Of a DNA stretch of 64,000 bases, positions 45,664-55,861 are shown one piece after another. The notes under the pieces were generated by a model. The model had not been told where the DNA came from, did no database searches, and saw only the letters and a program-made list of their open reading frames with translations. Both the position numbers and the translations under genes were made by a program. Source of the DNA: Actinomycetota bacterium (GTDB lineage Bacteria > Actinomycetota > Geothermincolia > Geothermincolales > RBG-13-55-18); assembly GCA_014360645.1 (NCBI GenBank), contig JACIXD010000006.1, positions 143,940 through 207,939 on the forward strand, written 5' to 3'. Within the stretch, counting starts at the first letter, position 1. Every line of letters starts with the position of its first letter.

Positions 45664-46962
45664 TCAGAAAAGGTGTCCTTGCAACTCCCTGTCGCCCAGG
45701 GGGCCGATGACCGTGGCCACCATCTTCCTGGATCCGAAGAGCTCCCTGGCCAGTCTCAAGACGTCGTCGCCGGTGACGGCGTCGATGCGAGCCAGGAGGT
45801 CGTCCAGGCCCAGGATCTCTCCGCCGCATACCTCGGCCTTGCCGATCCTGGTCATGCGGCTGCCGCTGTCCTCCAGGCTGAGCACTAGGTTGCCCTTGAT
45901 ATGGTCCTTGGAGCGGTTCAGCTCCTCCTCGCTCACGCCCTTCTCGGTGAGGTGGGCTATCTCCTCTTTTATCAGCTCCAGTACCGCGGACACGTTTTCG
46001 GGGCTGGTCCCGGCATATACCGCCACCAGGCCCGTCTCCACGTACATGGAATGATAGGAGAAGATGGAGTAGACGAGGGCCCTTTCCTCCCTGATCTTCT
46101 GGAAGAGCCGGGAGCTCATCCCCCCTCCGAGGATGTTGTCCAGCACCGCGAGAGCGAAGCGGGAGGGGTGCTGACGGGGAAGCCCCTGGGTGCCGATGAC
46201 GATGTGCGCCTGCTCGGTGGGACGGTCGTAGACCACGGTGTGAGGACGTATCTCGGGCACGAAGGGGTGGCGGGAGGGACAGCCGTCGCCGCCCTCGCAG
46301 TCCACCAGTCGGTCCACCAACTCCACCACCCTCTCATGTTCCACGTTGCCCGCCGCCGCCACCACGATATTGCAGGGAAGGTAGTGAGCGCGGTAATACT
46401 CCGTTATCTCCTCGCTCCCCAGGGTGCGGATCACGTTCTGGCTGCCGAGCACGCTCTGCCCCAGGGGATGGGACTCCCAGAGGGCGGAGACGAAGAGGTC
46501 GTGGATGATGTCGTCCGGGGAGTCCTCGTGCATGGCGATCTCCTCCAGGATGACCCGCCTCTCCGCGTCGACGTCCTGGGGGCGCATGAGGGAACGGAGG
46601 AGCATGTCCGTCATCACCTCGAAGGCGTGGTCGAGCTTCTCGTCCAGCACCTTGGAATAGAAGCAGGTGTATTCCTTGGCGGAGAAGGCGTTGAGCTCCC
46701 CGCCCATGGCGTCGAACTCCTCTGCGATCCGCCGCGCGGTGCGGCGCGCCGTGCCCTTGAAGAGAAGGTGTTCTATGAAGTGGCTGATGCCCGAGAGCTC
46801 GCGCGGTTCGTCGCGGGATCCCACCCCTACCCAGAAACCCGTGGTCACGCTGCGCAGGCTGGGCATCCTTTCCGTGAGGATGCGGATGCCGTTCTCGTTC
46901 CGCGTGATCCGTAAGTCCTTCTCGCGCATCTGAGGCGGGCCCGCTCCCGATCGCTCAGTCAC
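45664..46962 (-). CDS. M16 family (pitrilysin-like) zinc peptidase
   Basis: 432 residues. The inverted zinc motif HFIEHLLFKGT supplies HxxEH, and MHEDSPDDIIHDLFVSALW continues the M16 pattern with the distal Glu. Two M16 domains are present; the C-terminal one is inactive, as is usual. Near-N-terminal SVTTGFWVGVGSRDEP is conserved. The likely role is processing of peptides or signal remnants. ATG 46962 overlaps the pnp stop by 8 bases; a downstream ATG gives MREKDLRITR. Confidence 0.93.
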   Translation of the reverse strand: MTERSGAGPPQMREKDLRITRNENGIRILTERMPSLRSVTTGFWVGVGSRDEPRELSGISHFIEHLLFKGTARRTARRIAEEFDAMGGELNAFSAKEYTCFYSKVLDEKLDHAFEVMTDMLLRSLMRPQDVDAERRVILEEIAMHEDSPDDIIHDLFVSALWESHPLGQSVLGSQNVIRTLGSEEITEYYRAHYLPCNIVVAAAGNVEHERVVELVDRLVDCEGGDGCPSRHPFVPEIRPHTVVYDRPTEQAHIVIGTQGLPRQHPSRFALAVLDNILGGGMSSRLFQKIREERALVYSIFSYHSMYVETGLVAVYAGTSPENVSAVLELIKEEIAHLTEKGVSEEELNRSKDHIKGNLVLSLEDSGSRMTRIGKAEVCGGEILGLDDLLARIDAVTGDDVLRLARELFGSRKMVATVIGPLGDRELQGHLF

Positions 46963-49252
46963 GCCGCTGGCGCATCTGGTCGCCCCGGCCCCGGTCCCTT
47001 TCGCCCTGCCTGCCCTGCTGGCCCGAGGAGTTCCTCGGCTGCTGCCTGGAGTTCCGGCGCTGCTCGCCGCCGCGCGCTTCGCCCCTACGCTCCTCGCGCG
47101 GTGGGGCCGCCTCCGCGATATGCTCGGGAACCTCGATATCCAGAGCCTTCAGGTTCACCCTTCCCAGTTTGTCTATCTCCGTCACCTCCACCTTCACGCG
47201 GTCTCCCACGTTGATCACGTCCTCGACCCGCGGTATGTGGCGGTCGGATAGTCTGGAAATATGTACCAGACCCTCCTTCCCCGGCAGGTATTCCACGAAG
47301 GCGCCGAAGCTGGTGGTACGGGTGACCGTGCCCTCGAACTGCTCCCCAGGACGCGCCTCCCGGATGATCTGCTCCACCATGAGTCGCGCGCCCTGAGCGC
47401 TCGCCAGGTCCTTGGCGGTGATGAACACCCTTCCGTCGTCCTCGATGTCCAGCTCCACGTCGTGCTCGGCGACGATGCGGTGGATGACCTTGCCGCCCGG
47501 GCCGATGACCTCGCGTATCTTGTCCACCGGCACCTCGAAGGTCACCACGCGCGGCGCGTAGGGAGAGAGCTCCTTACGCGGCTCGGGGATGGCCTCACGT
47601 ATCTTGCGCAGGACGTACAGCCGCGCCTCGCGCGCCTGTTCGAGGGCACGCTGCATGGTCTCCACGGTGATGCCGCGGATCTTCATGTCCATCTGCAGGG
47701 CGGTGACCCCCTCGTCGGTGCCCGCCACCTTGAAGTCCATGTCGCCGTACTTGTCCTCGAAGCCCTGGATGTCGGTGAGGACCGCCACGCGGTCGTCCTC
47801 CTTGATCAGCCCCATGGCGATGCCCGCTACCGCCTTGTTCTCCTTCAGCGGCACCCCGGCATCCATGAGGGCCAGGCTCGAGGCGCACACCGAGGCCATG
47901 GAGGTGGACCCGTTGGAGGAGAGCACCTCCGACACCAGGCGTATGGTATAAGGAAAACGGTCCTCGTCCGGTATCAGGGTGACCAGCGCCCTCTCCGCCA
48001 GAGCCCCATGCCCGATCTCCCGGCGGCGCGGCCCACGCAGGATGCCCGTCTCCCCCACGGAGAAGGGCGGGAAGTTATAGTGATGGAGAAACCTCTTGCT
48101 CTCCTCGGGAGAGAGGTCATCGATCCTCTGCATGTCGCTTATGGGCCCCAGGGTCAGCAGGGTGAGCACCTGGGTCAGTCCGCGCTTGAAGAGGCCGGAG
48201 CCGTGGGTGCGGGAGACCAGCCCCACCTCGCAGGTTATGGGGCGGATGTCCTCGGGACGCCGGCCGTCGATGCGCGTCTCCTCCTCCACCACCAGGCGCC
48301 GCATGGACCTGCCCACCAGCTCGTCGAAATAGGCCTTGGCGCCCTCCAGCAGCTCCTCCGGCACCCCCTCCATCTCCGCGGGGAGGAGTATCTCGTTGAG
48401 GAGGTTCTCCAGGGTGCGGTCCCTCTCCGTCTTCTCGAGCTGGTTGCCGGCGATCTCGCGCACCGTCTGCTCCACCCGCCTCTGCATGTCGGGGAAGCGT
48501 GCGACCACCGCCTCGAAGTCGTGGGTCTTCAGGCTCACGCTGCGCTTGGGCTTGCCGATCTCGCCGGCCATCTGCTGCTGGATGCGGATCATCTCCCTTA
48601 TGCCCTGTCTGGAGTACTCCAGGGCGTCGACGATCTCCTCCTCGGGGACCTGGGAGGCGCCCGCCTCCACCATGATCACGTCCACCTCGTTGCTCTCGGG
48701 GTTGAGGACCCCCGCCACCACCAGGTCGAGCCTGCTGTCCTCGAGCTCCTGCAGGGTGGGGTTGATCACCAGCCCGCTTGGGAGGAGCCCCACCCTCACG
48801 GCGCCGATGGGGCCGTTGAAGGGTATGTCGGATATGCACAGGGCGGCGGAGGCCCCGTTGATGGCCAGCACGTCGGGGGGGTTGGTCTGGTCCACGGAGA
48901 GGATGGTCGCTATCACCTGCACCTCTATGCGCATCCCCTCGGGAAAACTGGGCCGGAGGGGACGGTCGATCAGCCTTGCGGTGAGGATAGACTTCTCGGA
49001 CGGCCTTCCCTCGCGGCGGAAGAAACCGCCGGGGATCTTGCCCGCCGCGTACATCCTCTCCTCCACGTCCACCACCAGGGGGAAGAAGTCGCGGTCCACC
49101 TCGTGCTTGGAGCCCATGGCCGTGACCAGGATGTCGGTGCCGCCGCAGGATATCAACACCGCCCCGTCAGCCAGCAGGGCAAGCTTTCCTATCTCGAATT
49201 CTATGGTCTTGCCGAATACGTCGACCGAGTATTTTTTCGTCTCTTCGGTCAT
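46955..49252 (-). CDS. pnp: Polyribonucleotide nucleotidyltransferase
   Basis: 3'-5' phosphorolytic exoribonuclease. Two RNase PH domains (FRREGRPSEKSILTARLIDR, LRPSFPEGMRIEVQVIATIL; and the second from about residue 320 with DVRPITCEVGLVSRTHG-like and RREIGHGALAERALVTLIPD), a KH domain (VIGPGGKVIHRIVAEHDVEL) and S1 (EGTVTRTTSFGAFVEYLPGK). The last 50 residues are an Arg/Gln/Gly-rich tail. 765 residues. Sixty bases after rpsO, the usual order. Confidence 0.97.
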   Translation of the reverse strand: MTEETKKYSVDVFGKTIEFEIGKLALLADGAVLISCGGTDILVTAMGSKHEVDRDFFPLVVDVEERMYAAGKIPGGFFRREGRPSEKSILTARLIDRPLRPSFPEGMRIEVQVIATILSVDQTNPPDVLAINGASAALCISDIPFNGPIGAVRVGLLPSGLVINPTLQELEDSRLDLVVAGVLNPESNEVDVIMVEAGASQVPEEEIVDALEYSRQGIREMIRIQQQMAGEIGKPKRSVSLKTHDFEAVVARFPDMQRRVEQTVREIAGNQLEKTERDRTLENLLNEILLPAEMEGVPEELLEGAKAYFDELVGRSMRRLVVEEETRIDGRRPEDIRPITCEVGLVSRTHGSGLFKRGLTQVLTLLTLGPISDMQRIDDLSPEESKRFLHHYNFPPFSVGETGILRGPRRREIGHGALAERALVTLIPDEDRFPYTIRLVSEVLSSNGSTSMASVCASSLALMDAGVPLKENKAVAGIAMGLIKEDDRVAVLTDIQGFEDKYGDMDFKVAGTDEGVTALQMDMKIRGITVETMQRALEQAREARLYVLRKIREAIPEPRKELSPYAPRVVTFEVPVDKIREVIGPGGKVIHRIVAEHDVELDIEDDGRVFITAKDLASAQGARLMVEQIIREARPGEQFEGTVTRTTSFGAFVEYLPGKEGLVHISRLSDRHIPRVEDVINVGDRVKVEVTEIDKLGRVNLKALDIEVPEHIAEAAPPREERRGEARGGEQRRNSRQQPRNSSGQQGRQGERDRGRGDQMRQRRD

Positions 49253-49312
49253 CTCCTATCTCATCTCCATTCTCGTTCATATGCGCCGGGCTCTCCGGCT
49301 CCAGGTCTTTAC

Positions 49313-49582
49313 TCAGCGCCGCAGTCCCAGCCTCTCGATGAGCTCGCGGTAGCGCTCCACGTCCTTTTCCTTAAGATAGTTGAGGAGCCTTCTTCTCTTG
49401 CCCACCATCTTCAGGAGTCCGCGTCGCGAATGGTGGTCCTTCTTGTGCACCTTGAGGTGCTCGGTGAGGTCCTCGATGCGTTTGGTGAGGATGGCTATCT
49501 GGACTTCCGCGGATCCGGTATCCTTCTCGTGGGCCCGGTATTCCTCGATGATCTCGAGCTTGCGCTCACTGCTAAGGGGCAT
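49313..49582 (-). CDS. rpsO: Small ribosomal subunit protein uS15
   Basis: Protein of 89 residues: [20 protein letters not shown], then [40 protein letters not shown] and [20 protein letters not shown]. Complete S15. Start ATG 49582 has GGAGGTGA just before it. Precedes pnp. Confidence 0.97.
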   Translation of the reverse strand: MPLSSERKLEIIEEYRAHEKDTGSAEVQIAILTKRIEDLTEHLKVHKKDHHSRRGLLKMVGKRRRLLNYLKEKDVERYRELIERLGLRR

Positions 49583-49700
49583 GCCTTTTCACCTCCTTCA
49601 TCCCCTTAAGCCCAAGAAAGGAGACGGCACCCTCCTATCCTAGGCCTAGGTTAAGGCGGCCTCGACCGCCATTCGTCGCCCGCGCCGCATCTGCGGGCTC
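49583..49700 (-). promoter_or_regulatory. rpsO leader with candidate S15-responsive structure
   Basis: Leader of about 118 nt from the predicted start. It contains the palindrome CCTAGGCCTAGG (49639-49650) and the hairpin GGCGG-tcgagg-CCGCC (49655-49670). S15 represses its own mRNA in E. coli and other bacteria; structures here are compatible but not a recognised match. Confidence 0.45.
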
Positions 49701-49707
49701 GGTGAAG

Positions 49708-49737
49708 ATGATAACACATGAAACCCCTGGGGGTAAA
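49708..49737 (-). promoter_or_regulatory. rpsO promoter
   Basis: TTTACC (49732-49737) and TATCAT (49708-49713) on the minus strand, 18-base spacer. The -35 is identical to that of rpsT. Confidence 0.55.
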
Positions 49738-49812
49738 ATGGCCGCCGCCACGGGGAAGCGGCAGCCGGGGCGAGGCTCCGGCGAGGGGCGCGGCGCGCGC
49801 CCTCTCCTCACC

Positions 49813-50736
49813 TCACTCCAGGGCGGCCCTGACGTCGCGGGCGATCTGCTCCGCGAGGGCTCCCGCATCCGGGAAGACCATGTCTCCCCGCAGGCGGCGC
49901 TTGAAGGACACCCCCAGGTAGCGGTCGTAGAGGTCCTCCTCCCAGCCGGGGATATGTACCTCGATACGCCTTTTCACCAACCCCCCGTGCACGAAGGTCC
50001 TGGCCTCGCCCACGTAGGTGACCGCAGGATAGGAACGGTGCTCGAGGTGCGCCTCTCCGGCGTACACGCCGTTCGCGGGAATGCAGCGATTGTCGTGCAC
50101 CTCTAGGTTCGCGGTGGGAAAACCCAGCTCCCGCCCTCGGGAATCGCCGTGTATCACCACTCCTTCGATCATGTAATCCCACCCTAGGCGGCGGTTCGCG
50201 CCCTCGACGTCCCCTCTCTCCACCATCCCCCTGATCACGGTGCTGGAGATCACCTCGCCGTTGCCCCGCAGGAGAGGCACCGCGACCACCGCCATCCCGT
50301 GCCGGGAACCGGCCTCCGCCATGAAGCGCGTATCGCCCTCTCCCCCGCGGCCGAAGCGGAAGTTCTCGCCCAGCACCACCTCCACCGCCCTCAGGCGGCC
50401 CACCAGGTAATCCTCCACGAAGGTCCTGGCGGATATGCGCGAGAAAGCCTCGTCGAAATGGACCATCAGCACCACGTCCACGTCCATCTCCTCCAGCAGG
50501 CGAAGCTTCTGGGCGCTGGAGGAGAGCAGCCTGGGGTGCTCGCCCGGCCTGAGCACCTCCAGGGGATGGCGGTCGAAGGTGAACACCACGCACCGCAGGC
50601 CGAGCCGGCGGGCTTTCTGGTGCGCTATGGAGATGATGCGCCGGTGACCGAGGTGGACGCCGTCGAACATCCCCACCGTCACCACCGTCTCGCCGAGGTC
50701 GTCGGGCAGGGCTTCGAGCCCCGGGATTACCTCCAT
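49813..50736 (-). CDS. ribF: Bifunctional riboflavin kinase / FAD synthetase
   Basis: Makes FMN and FAD. N-terminal nucleotidylyltransferase: VGMFDGVHLGHRRIISIAHQ and SSTVIRGMVERGDVEGANR. C-terminal kinase: GDSRGRELGFPTANLEV, NGVYAG and the GxxYDRYLGVSFKRRLRGD-type end. 307 residues, start ATG 50736. Cotranscribed with truB, 120 bases away. With the rib operon at 33-36 kb, the window has the whole riboflavin-to-FAD pathway. Confidence 0.96.
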   Translation of the reverse strand: MEVIPGLEALPDDLGETVVTVGMFDGVHLGHRRIISIAHQKARRLGLRCVVFTFDRHPLEVLRPGEHPRLLSSSAQKLRLLEEMDVDVVLMVHFDEAFSRISARTFVEDYLVGRLRAVEVVLGENFRFGRGGEGDTRFMAEAGSRHGMAVVAVPLLRGNGEVISSTVIRGMVERGDVEGANRRLGWDYMIEGVVIHGDSRGRELGFPTANLEVHDNRCIPANGVYAGEAHLEHRSYPAVTYVGEARTFVHGGLVKRRIEVHIPGWEEDLYDRYLGVSFKRRLRGDMVFPDAGALAEQIARDVRAALE

Positions 50737-50856
50737 GCGCCATTCACCTCGCGACCTTATCGTCCCTCGCCGGAAAGGGCTCTGGGGCGGCGCCCCCGGA
50801 CCCCGCCGCGGAAAGCGCGGAACGTCCTTATTTTGTACAGGTCGGGGAGCGGTATT

Positions 50857-51801
50857 TCAACCCGCTCCATCCCCACGCCTCCTCTCTCCCACCACGCGGC
50901 GAGGGAGTGACAGGAAGGGCCTCGGGCGCGAGACCTCGTGCACCGCCAGCAGGGCACCCCCTCCCATTACCGCCACCAGGTCTCCTCCACCCAGACCCTC
51001 GTCCCGGCGCAGCAGTATGTCCTCGTCGACGGCGGAGCCGTTGAGCACCGGTTCAACACCGGAGGGCGTCACCTCCACCATCCCCATGCCCTCCAGGGCC
51101 CTGTGCATGGGCATGATGAGGGCCTCGCCCGCCTCGCTGCGCCTCCTGACCTCCTCCAGGGTAAGAGCCTCCTCCACCCTGAAAGGTCCCGATGCCTCGC
51201 GGCGCAGCCGCGACAGGGTGCCGCCGCAGGAGAGCATGGCCCCTATCCTGGCCGCCAGCTCCCGCACGTAGGTACCCGGCGAGCACTCCACCACGAAATC
51301 CGCCTCCGCCTTGTCTCCGACGCGGCGGAATTCGGTCATCTCCATGCGGTATACCCTCACCCTACGGCTCTCCAGGTTCACCGCCTCTCCCCTGCGCGCG
51401 TAGCGGTAGGCGGGTTTGCCGCGGTGCTTCACCGCAGAGTAGATGGGAGGTGTCTGCTCCAGGTCTCCCACCAGCGCCGACATCGCCTCCGCCACCTCCT
51501 CCGCGCTTCCCGTGAAACCCCTTTCGCTGACCGTTTTTCCCTCCAGGTCCATGGTCTCCGTCTCCATCCCCAGAAGGACGCGGGCCGAATAGACCTTCGG
51601 ATCCCCGGGAACATAGGGTGCCAGCCGTGTGGCCCGGCCCACGAGCATGACCAGCAGGCCGGTGGCCATGGGATCCAGGGTTCCCGCATGCCCCACCCTG
51701 ACACCGCCGAGGATGCCCCGCAGCGCGCTCACCACGTCGTGGGAAGTGGGACCCTGCGGTTTGTCGACGAGCAGGACGCCGTGAGGGGAGAGGTCACGCA
51801 T
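50857..51801 (-). CDS. truB: tRNA pseudouridine(55) synthase
   Basis: Forms pseudouridine 55 in the T loop. GVLLVDKPQGPTSHDVV and GHAGTLDPMATGLLVMLVG with catalytic D43; PPIYSAVKHRGKPAYRYAR; VVECSPGTYVRELAARIG. C-terminal PUA-like region is present, 314 residues. The start overlaps the nrnA stop by 8 bases. Confidence 0.96.
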   Translation of the reverse strand: MRDLSPHGVLLVDKPQGPTSHDVVSALRGILGGVRVGHAGTLDPMATGLLVMLVGRATRLAPYVPGDPKVYSARVLLGMETETMDLEGKTVSERGFTGSAEEVAEAMSALVGDLEQTPPIYSAVKHRGKPAYRYARRGEAVNLESRRVRVYRMEMTEFRRVGDKAEADFVVECSPGTYVRELAARIGAMLSCGGTLSRLRREASGPFRVEEALTLEEVRRRSEAGEALIMPMHRALEGMGMVEVTPSGVEPVLNGSAVDEDILLRRDEGLGGGDLVAVMGGGALLAVHEVSRPRPFLSLPRRVVGERRRGDGAG

Positions 51802-52762
51802 GGCGGCTCCGCAACGCCTCCACGAGCTCGTCGATGCTGCTCTCCAAGTCCCCGTGAAAGGTGTACCCCGCGGCCATGGCGTGCCCTCCCCCTCCCATGT
51901 CCCTGGCGATGGGGCCGACCTCGAACCCGTCTCCGGAACGCAGGCTCACCCGCACCGACCCGTCGGCCAGCTCCTTGAAGAGGGCCACCACCCCCGCCCC
52001 CCTGACACGCCGCAGGTGGTCGATGAGGTCCTCCGTCTCCGCGAGCGTCGCGCCCGTCTCCTCCAGGTCCGCCTGGGTGATGTAGCTGAAGACCAGGGCG
52101 AGGTCCTCGAGCCTCCGGGCGCGGTGCAGCGCGATGCCCAGCAGGCGCGCATACTGTAGGGACTGTGACTCGTAGATCTCCCTCGCCACCTTGTGTATAT
52201 CCGCACCCGCCTCCGCCATCCTCGCCGCTAGGCGGAATGCCTCCGGGGTAGTGTTGCGGTGCTGGAACCTCCCGGTGTCCGTCACCAGGCCCGCGTATAG
52301 GCAGGTCGCCGAGGATGCGTCGAGGGGCCAGGATGCCGCCTCCGCCACCCTGTACACCAGCTCCGCGGTGGAGGATGCCGCAGGGTCCACGTAGTTCACG
52401 TCGGCGAAAAGGGAGTTGTCCTCGTGGTGGTCGACGTTCACCGTGAGGGAGGCGTTGCGGAAGGCCCTCTCAAGGGGCTCCAGGCGCGAGAGGTTGCTGC
52501 AGTCCAGGGCGAGGAAGAGGTCGCAGCTCTCCGGGAGCTGCTCCGGTGACACCAAGTCCTCCCGCCCGGGCAGGAAAGCGTACTGTGGAGGATATTTCCA
52601 GGGCTCCGGCAGGCAGGAGTACACCCTCTTCCCCTCGCCCGTGAGGAAGATGGTCACCGCCAGCAGGGAGCCCACCCCGTCGCCGTCGGGGTTGACGTGG
52701 GAGGTGGCGATCACCGTTCCGGCCCGGCGCAGGGCCGCCGCCACTTCTTGCGCCCCGCTCAT
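51794..52762 (-). CDS. nrnA: DHH-family bifunctional oligoribonuclease / PAP phosphatase NrnA-type
   Basis: Degrades nanoRNA and 3'-phosphoadenosine phosphate. Motifs: SHVNPDGDGVGSLLAV, LALDCSN, NVDHHEDNSLFAD (the DHH triad), TGRFQHRNT, and C-terminal DHHA1 with MGGGGHAMAAGYTFHG. 322 residues from ATG 52762, overlapping the rbfA stop by 4 bases. The frame is open farther upstream, but overlap with rbfA makes that unlikely. Confidence 0.94.
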   Translation of the reverse strand: MSGAQEVAAALRRAGTVIATSHVNPDGDGVGSLLAVTIFLTGEGKRVYSCLPEPWKYPPQYAFLPGREDLVSPEQLPESCDLFLALDCSNLSRLEPLERAFRNASLTVNVDHHEDNSLFADVNYVDPAASSTAELVYRVAEAASWPLDASSATCLYAGLVTDTGRFQHRNTTPEAFRLAARMAEAGADIHKVAREIYESQSLQYARLLGIALHRARRLEDLALVFSYITQADLEETGATLAETEDLIDHLRRVRGAGVVALFKELADGSVRVSLRSGDGFEVGPIARDMGGGGHAMAAGYTFHGDLESSIDELVEALRSRHA

Positions 52763-53106
52763 CCCTCGTCCTCCAGGCGGTTGAGGATACCCTGTACCCT
52801 TTCGCTCACCTCCGCCCCGCGGTCCAGCAGGATCCTCAGCTCCGGGGTGTAGCGCATGCGCACCCTGCGCCCCAGCTCGCGGCGCATGAACCCCTTCGCC
52901 CTCTTCATGGCCTGCATGCATTCCTCGACCTCTTCCTCCGTCCCCAGCACGCTGAGCCACACCTTCGCCTGCCGGAGGTCGGGGCTCACCTCCACCCTGG
53001 TAACGGTGACGAAGCCGACGCGCGGGTCCTTCATCTTCTCCTGCAGGACCTCGCCGAGGGCCTCTCTGCAGGCCTCGTTGACCCTCTTCAGGCGGTCGGG
53101 AATCAT
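52759..53106 (-). CDS. rbfA: 30S ribosome-binding factor A
   Basis: KH-like 16S maturation factor of 115 residues. Typical RLKRVNEACREALGEVLQEK, MKDPRVGFVTVTRVEVSPDL, AKVWLSVLG and LGRRVRMRYTPELRILLDRG are present. Start ATG 53106, 31 bases after the DUF503 gene. Confidence 0.95.
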   Translation of the reverse strand: MIPDRLKRVNEACREALGEVLQEKMKDPRVGFVTVTRVEVSPDLRQAKVWLSVLGTEEEVEECMQAMKRAKGFMRRELGRRVRMRYTPELRILLDRGAEVSERVQGILNRLEDEG

Positions 53107-53137
53107 CTCTCGTCCCTCGCTCGCGGTCGCCGTGGCC

Positions 53138-53425
53138 TCAGGGCTTGAATATGAAGAGGGGGGACTCCAGGACCTCCGCCTTGTCCATGGCCCTCACGCT
53201 GCGTTCTACGTGGCCGAGCGTCTCGCGCACCGCGCTCTCGCTGTTGCTCACGCAGGCAACCCCTATGGTACAGACCTGCCAGAGGTCCTGCTTGTCCACC
53301 TCCGCCACGCAGACGTTGAAGCGGTGGCGGGTGCGGTCGATTATGGACTTGATCACCTGCCGCTTTTCCTTGAGCGTCCTGCACTGGGGCATGTAGAGCT
53401 CCATCCTGAGCGCGCCGACGAACAT
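53138..53425 (-). CDS. ylxP: DUF503 family protein (YlxP-like)
   Basis: 95 residues: MFVGALRMELYMPQCRTLKE, KRQVIKSIIDRTRHRFNVCV, AEVDKQDLWQVCTIGVACVS. Conserved in Gram-positives between infB and rbfA, and probably ribosome-linked, but function unknown. ATG 53425 is 10 bases after infB. Confidence 0.92.
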   Translation of the reverse strand: MFVGALRMELYMPQCRTLKEKRQVIKSIIDRTRHRFNVCVAEVDKQDLWQVCTIGVACVSNSESAVRETLGHVERSVRAMDKAEVLESPLFIFKP

Positions 53426-53435
53426 GGCGACCCCC

Positions 53436-55787
53436 TCAGGATTCGGCCCCCGTCTCGCCTCTGGGGACCTCCCGCATCTCCACCACCTCGATGACGTCTC
53501 CTTCCTTGATGTCCTGGAAGTTCTCCAGGCCAACGCCGCATTCGTAACCCGCGGAGACGGAGCGCACGTCGTCCTTGAAGCGGCGCAGGGAGGCGATGCC
53601 TCCCTCGTAGATTATGGAGCCGTCCCTCACCAGCCTCACGCGCGAGTTCCTGGTGATCTCCCCCTGCTTTACGTAGGCTCCGGCGATGGCTCCCTGGCGC
53701 GGTACGCGGAAGACCGCCCTCACCTCCAGCTCGCCCACCTTCTCTTCCTCGTAAACGGGCTTGAGCATTCCCACCAGGGCCGCCTCCAGGTCTTCCAGGA
53801 GCTGGTAGATCACGCGGTAGGTCCTTATCTCCACCTTTTCCCGCGCCGCCAGCTCCTGGGCCTTGGAATCCGGCCTCACGTTGAAACCTATCACCACCGC
53901 CTCGGAGGCCCTGGCCAGCATGACGTCGTTCTCGGTTATGGCCCCCACCCCAGCGTGGATGACGTTCACCGCGATATCGCCCACCTTTATCTTGGCTATG
54001 GAGTCGCGCACCGCCTCCACCGAGCCCTGGGTATCGCCGCGGATGATGAGGTTGAACTCCTGCGTCTCGCCCTCCTGGATGCGCTGGAAGAGCTCCTCGA
54101 GGGAGAAACTGCGTACCACCTTGCGGTCCTCCTCCGCCCTCTCCCTGGCCGTCCTCGCCTCCACCAGGGCGCGCGCCCTCTTCTCGTCCTCCACCACCGC
54201 GAATTCCTCGCCTGCCTCGGGCACGGCGTTGAGGCCCATGACCTCGGCGGGGATGGACGGTCCGGCGGCCTCGATGCTCCTCCCCCTGTCGTCCATGAGG
54301 GCCCGGGCCTTCCCGTATGCCTTGCCCGCCACCAGCACGTCTCCGCGCCTCAGAGTCCCCCTCTTCACCAGTACCGTGGCCACCGGGCCCCTGCCCTTGT
54401 CCAGCCTCGCCTCGATGACCACCCCGCTGGCCGGGGCGTCTGGGTTGGCGCGCAGGTCGTTTATCTCCGCCAGGAGGAGGATCATCTCCAGCAGTTGGTC
54501 AAGGTTGGTGCCCTCTCTGGCGGAAACGTCCACGAAGACGGTGTCCCCTCCCCATTCCTCCGGGAGGAGGTTGAACTCGGTGAGCTGTTGCCTGACCCGG
54601 GTGGGGTTGGCGTCGGGCTTGTCTATCTTGTTCACGGCCACCAGGATCGGTACCTCCGCCGCTTTGGCGTGGTCTATGGCCTCCACGGTCTGGGGCATCA
54701 CCCCGTCATCGGCCGCCACCACCAGCACCGCTATGTCGGTGACCTGCGCTCCCCGAGCGCGCATGGCGGTGAAGGACTCGTGTCCTGGGGTATCGATGAA
54801 GGTGATGGTGCCCCCGGCGTGTTCCACCACCGAGGCCCCGATGTGCTGGGTGATTCCTCCCATCTCCTGCTCGGTGACCCTGGTGTTCCTGATGGCGTCG
54901 AGCAGCGAGGTCTTGCCGTGGTCCACGTGCCCCATGACCGTGACCACGGGAGGCCTGGGGAGCAGGGATTCCGGCGCGTCCTCGACCTCCGGCAGCCCCT
55001 CAGGAGCGCGGGACTTTATGTCCAGCTCTATGCCCAGCTCCTCGGCCAGGAGCGCGAGGGCGTCATCGGAGATGGGCTGGTCGATACCGGCCGGCTCCCC
55101 CAGCCCCAGGAGCATGGACATCACCTGGGAGGGCTTTCTCCCCACTCTCTGGGCGAAATCGCGCACCGTGATCCCCGAGGGCACGCGCAGCTTCTTCTTC
55201 ATGGGCTTGGTGCCGGGTTCCCGCGGCGCCGCCTGCCTCCCGGCGCCCTTTACGGGATGCTCCCTCTTCTCCACGGCACGACGTTCCGGCGGCCTTGCCG
55301 GCCTGGCGTGCGGCCTGGGCCGCGTCTCCGGCTGCGGCCGGGCTTCCTTTTCGCGGGGCGAGGGCTTCTCCCCGGTCCGACCCGTCCCGGCTGCCGGCCG
55401 CGGGGCCGCCCTCTCGACAGCCGACGCCGCCGCCGGGCCGGCCTTCTTGCCCGTCTCATGCTTCCCGGGCTCCTCGGCCTTTTTCTCCCCTGCCGGCGCG
55501 CCGCCCCGCTCCTTCTCGGCTCCACGGGCCTTCGTCTCCTCCGCGGGTCTCTCCTTCGCCGGCCTCGAGGGCCTGGCCGCAGCCTTCTTCTCCATGCCCT
55601 TCACGGCGTCCGCCTTCTTCTCCTCCCCGCCTGCCCGCAGCTTCTTCCTGAGCTTCTCCTCCGTCGCCTCGTCCACGGCAGCAAGGGCGTTCTGGATGTT
55701 CGCGCCCATGGCGTGCAGGGCTTCCAGCAGCTGCTTGCTGGTCATGCCCAGTTCCTTGGCCAGTTGATGAACCCTCTTTCCCGCCAT
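53436..55787 (-). CDS. infB: Translation initiation factor IF-2
   Basis: 783 residues. N-terminal IF2-N domain (about 1-50), then a Lys/Ala/Pro/Glu-rich linker (about 50-195), a second IF2-N-like domain (about 199-260), and the GTPase with G1 GHVDHGKT at 286-293, [11 protein letters not shown] (G3) and [10 protein letters not shown] (G4). Domains II-IV follow, ending with [20 protein letters not shown]. Starts 74 bases after nusA. The ylxR and L7Ae-like genes often found in between are absent. Confidence 0.97.
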   Translation of the reverse strand: MAGKRVHQLAKELGMTSKQLLEALHAMGANIQNALAAVDEATEEKLRKKLRAGGEEKKADAVKGMEKKAAARPSRPAKERPAEETKARGAEKERGGAPAGEKKAEEPGKHETGKKAGPAAASAVERAAPRPAAGTGRTGEKPSPREKEARPQPETRPRPHARPARPPERRAVEKREHPVKGAGRQAAPREPGTKPMKKKLRVPSGITVRDFAQRVGRKPSQVMSMLLGLGEPAGIDQPISDDALALLAEELGIELDIKSRAPEGLPEVEDAPESLLPRPPVVTVMGHVDHGKTSLLDAIRNTRVTEQEMGGITQHIGASVVEHAGGTITFIDTPGHESFTAMRARGAQVTDIAVLVVAADDGVMPQTVEAIDHAKAAEVPILVAVNKIDKPDANPTRVRQQLTEFNLLPEEWGGDTVFVDVSAREGTNLDQLLEMILLLAEINDLRANPDAPASGVVIEARLDKGRGPVATVLVKRGTLRRGDVLVAGKAYGKARALMDDRGRSIEAAGPSIPAEVMGLNAVPEAGEEFAVVEDEKRARALVEARTARERAEEDRKVVRSFSLEELFQRIQEGETQEFNLIIRGDTQGSVEAVRDSIAKIKVGDIAVNVIHAGVGAITENDVMLARASEAVVIGFNVRPDSKAQELAAREKVEIRTYRVIYQLLEDLEAALVGMLKPVYEEEKVGELEVRAVFRVPRQGAIAGAYVKQGEITRNSRVRLVRDGSIIYEGGIASLRRFKDDVRSVSAGYECGVGLENFQDIKEGDVIEVVEMREVPRGETGAES

Positions 55788-55861
55788 TACTTCTCCCCGC
55801 GCTCGATCCGCCTCGCTCCTACAGGCTACATCAGATCATATTCCCGTTACCTGCCGGCGCA

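Noticed and set aside
47261-49609. Plus-strand open frame of 782 codons opposite pnp and rpsO
   Set aside because: Same reason: antisense shadow, no recognisable domain. Similar frames occur opposite hemW-hrcA-dnaJ and pheT.
50785-50797. GGGGCGGCGCCCC and the similar hairpin at 63626-63640 as a second repeat family
   Set aside because: Only two short GC palindromes share the pattern; this can arise by chance at this GC content.
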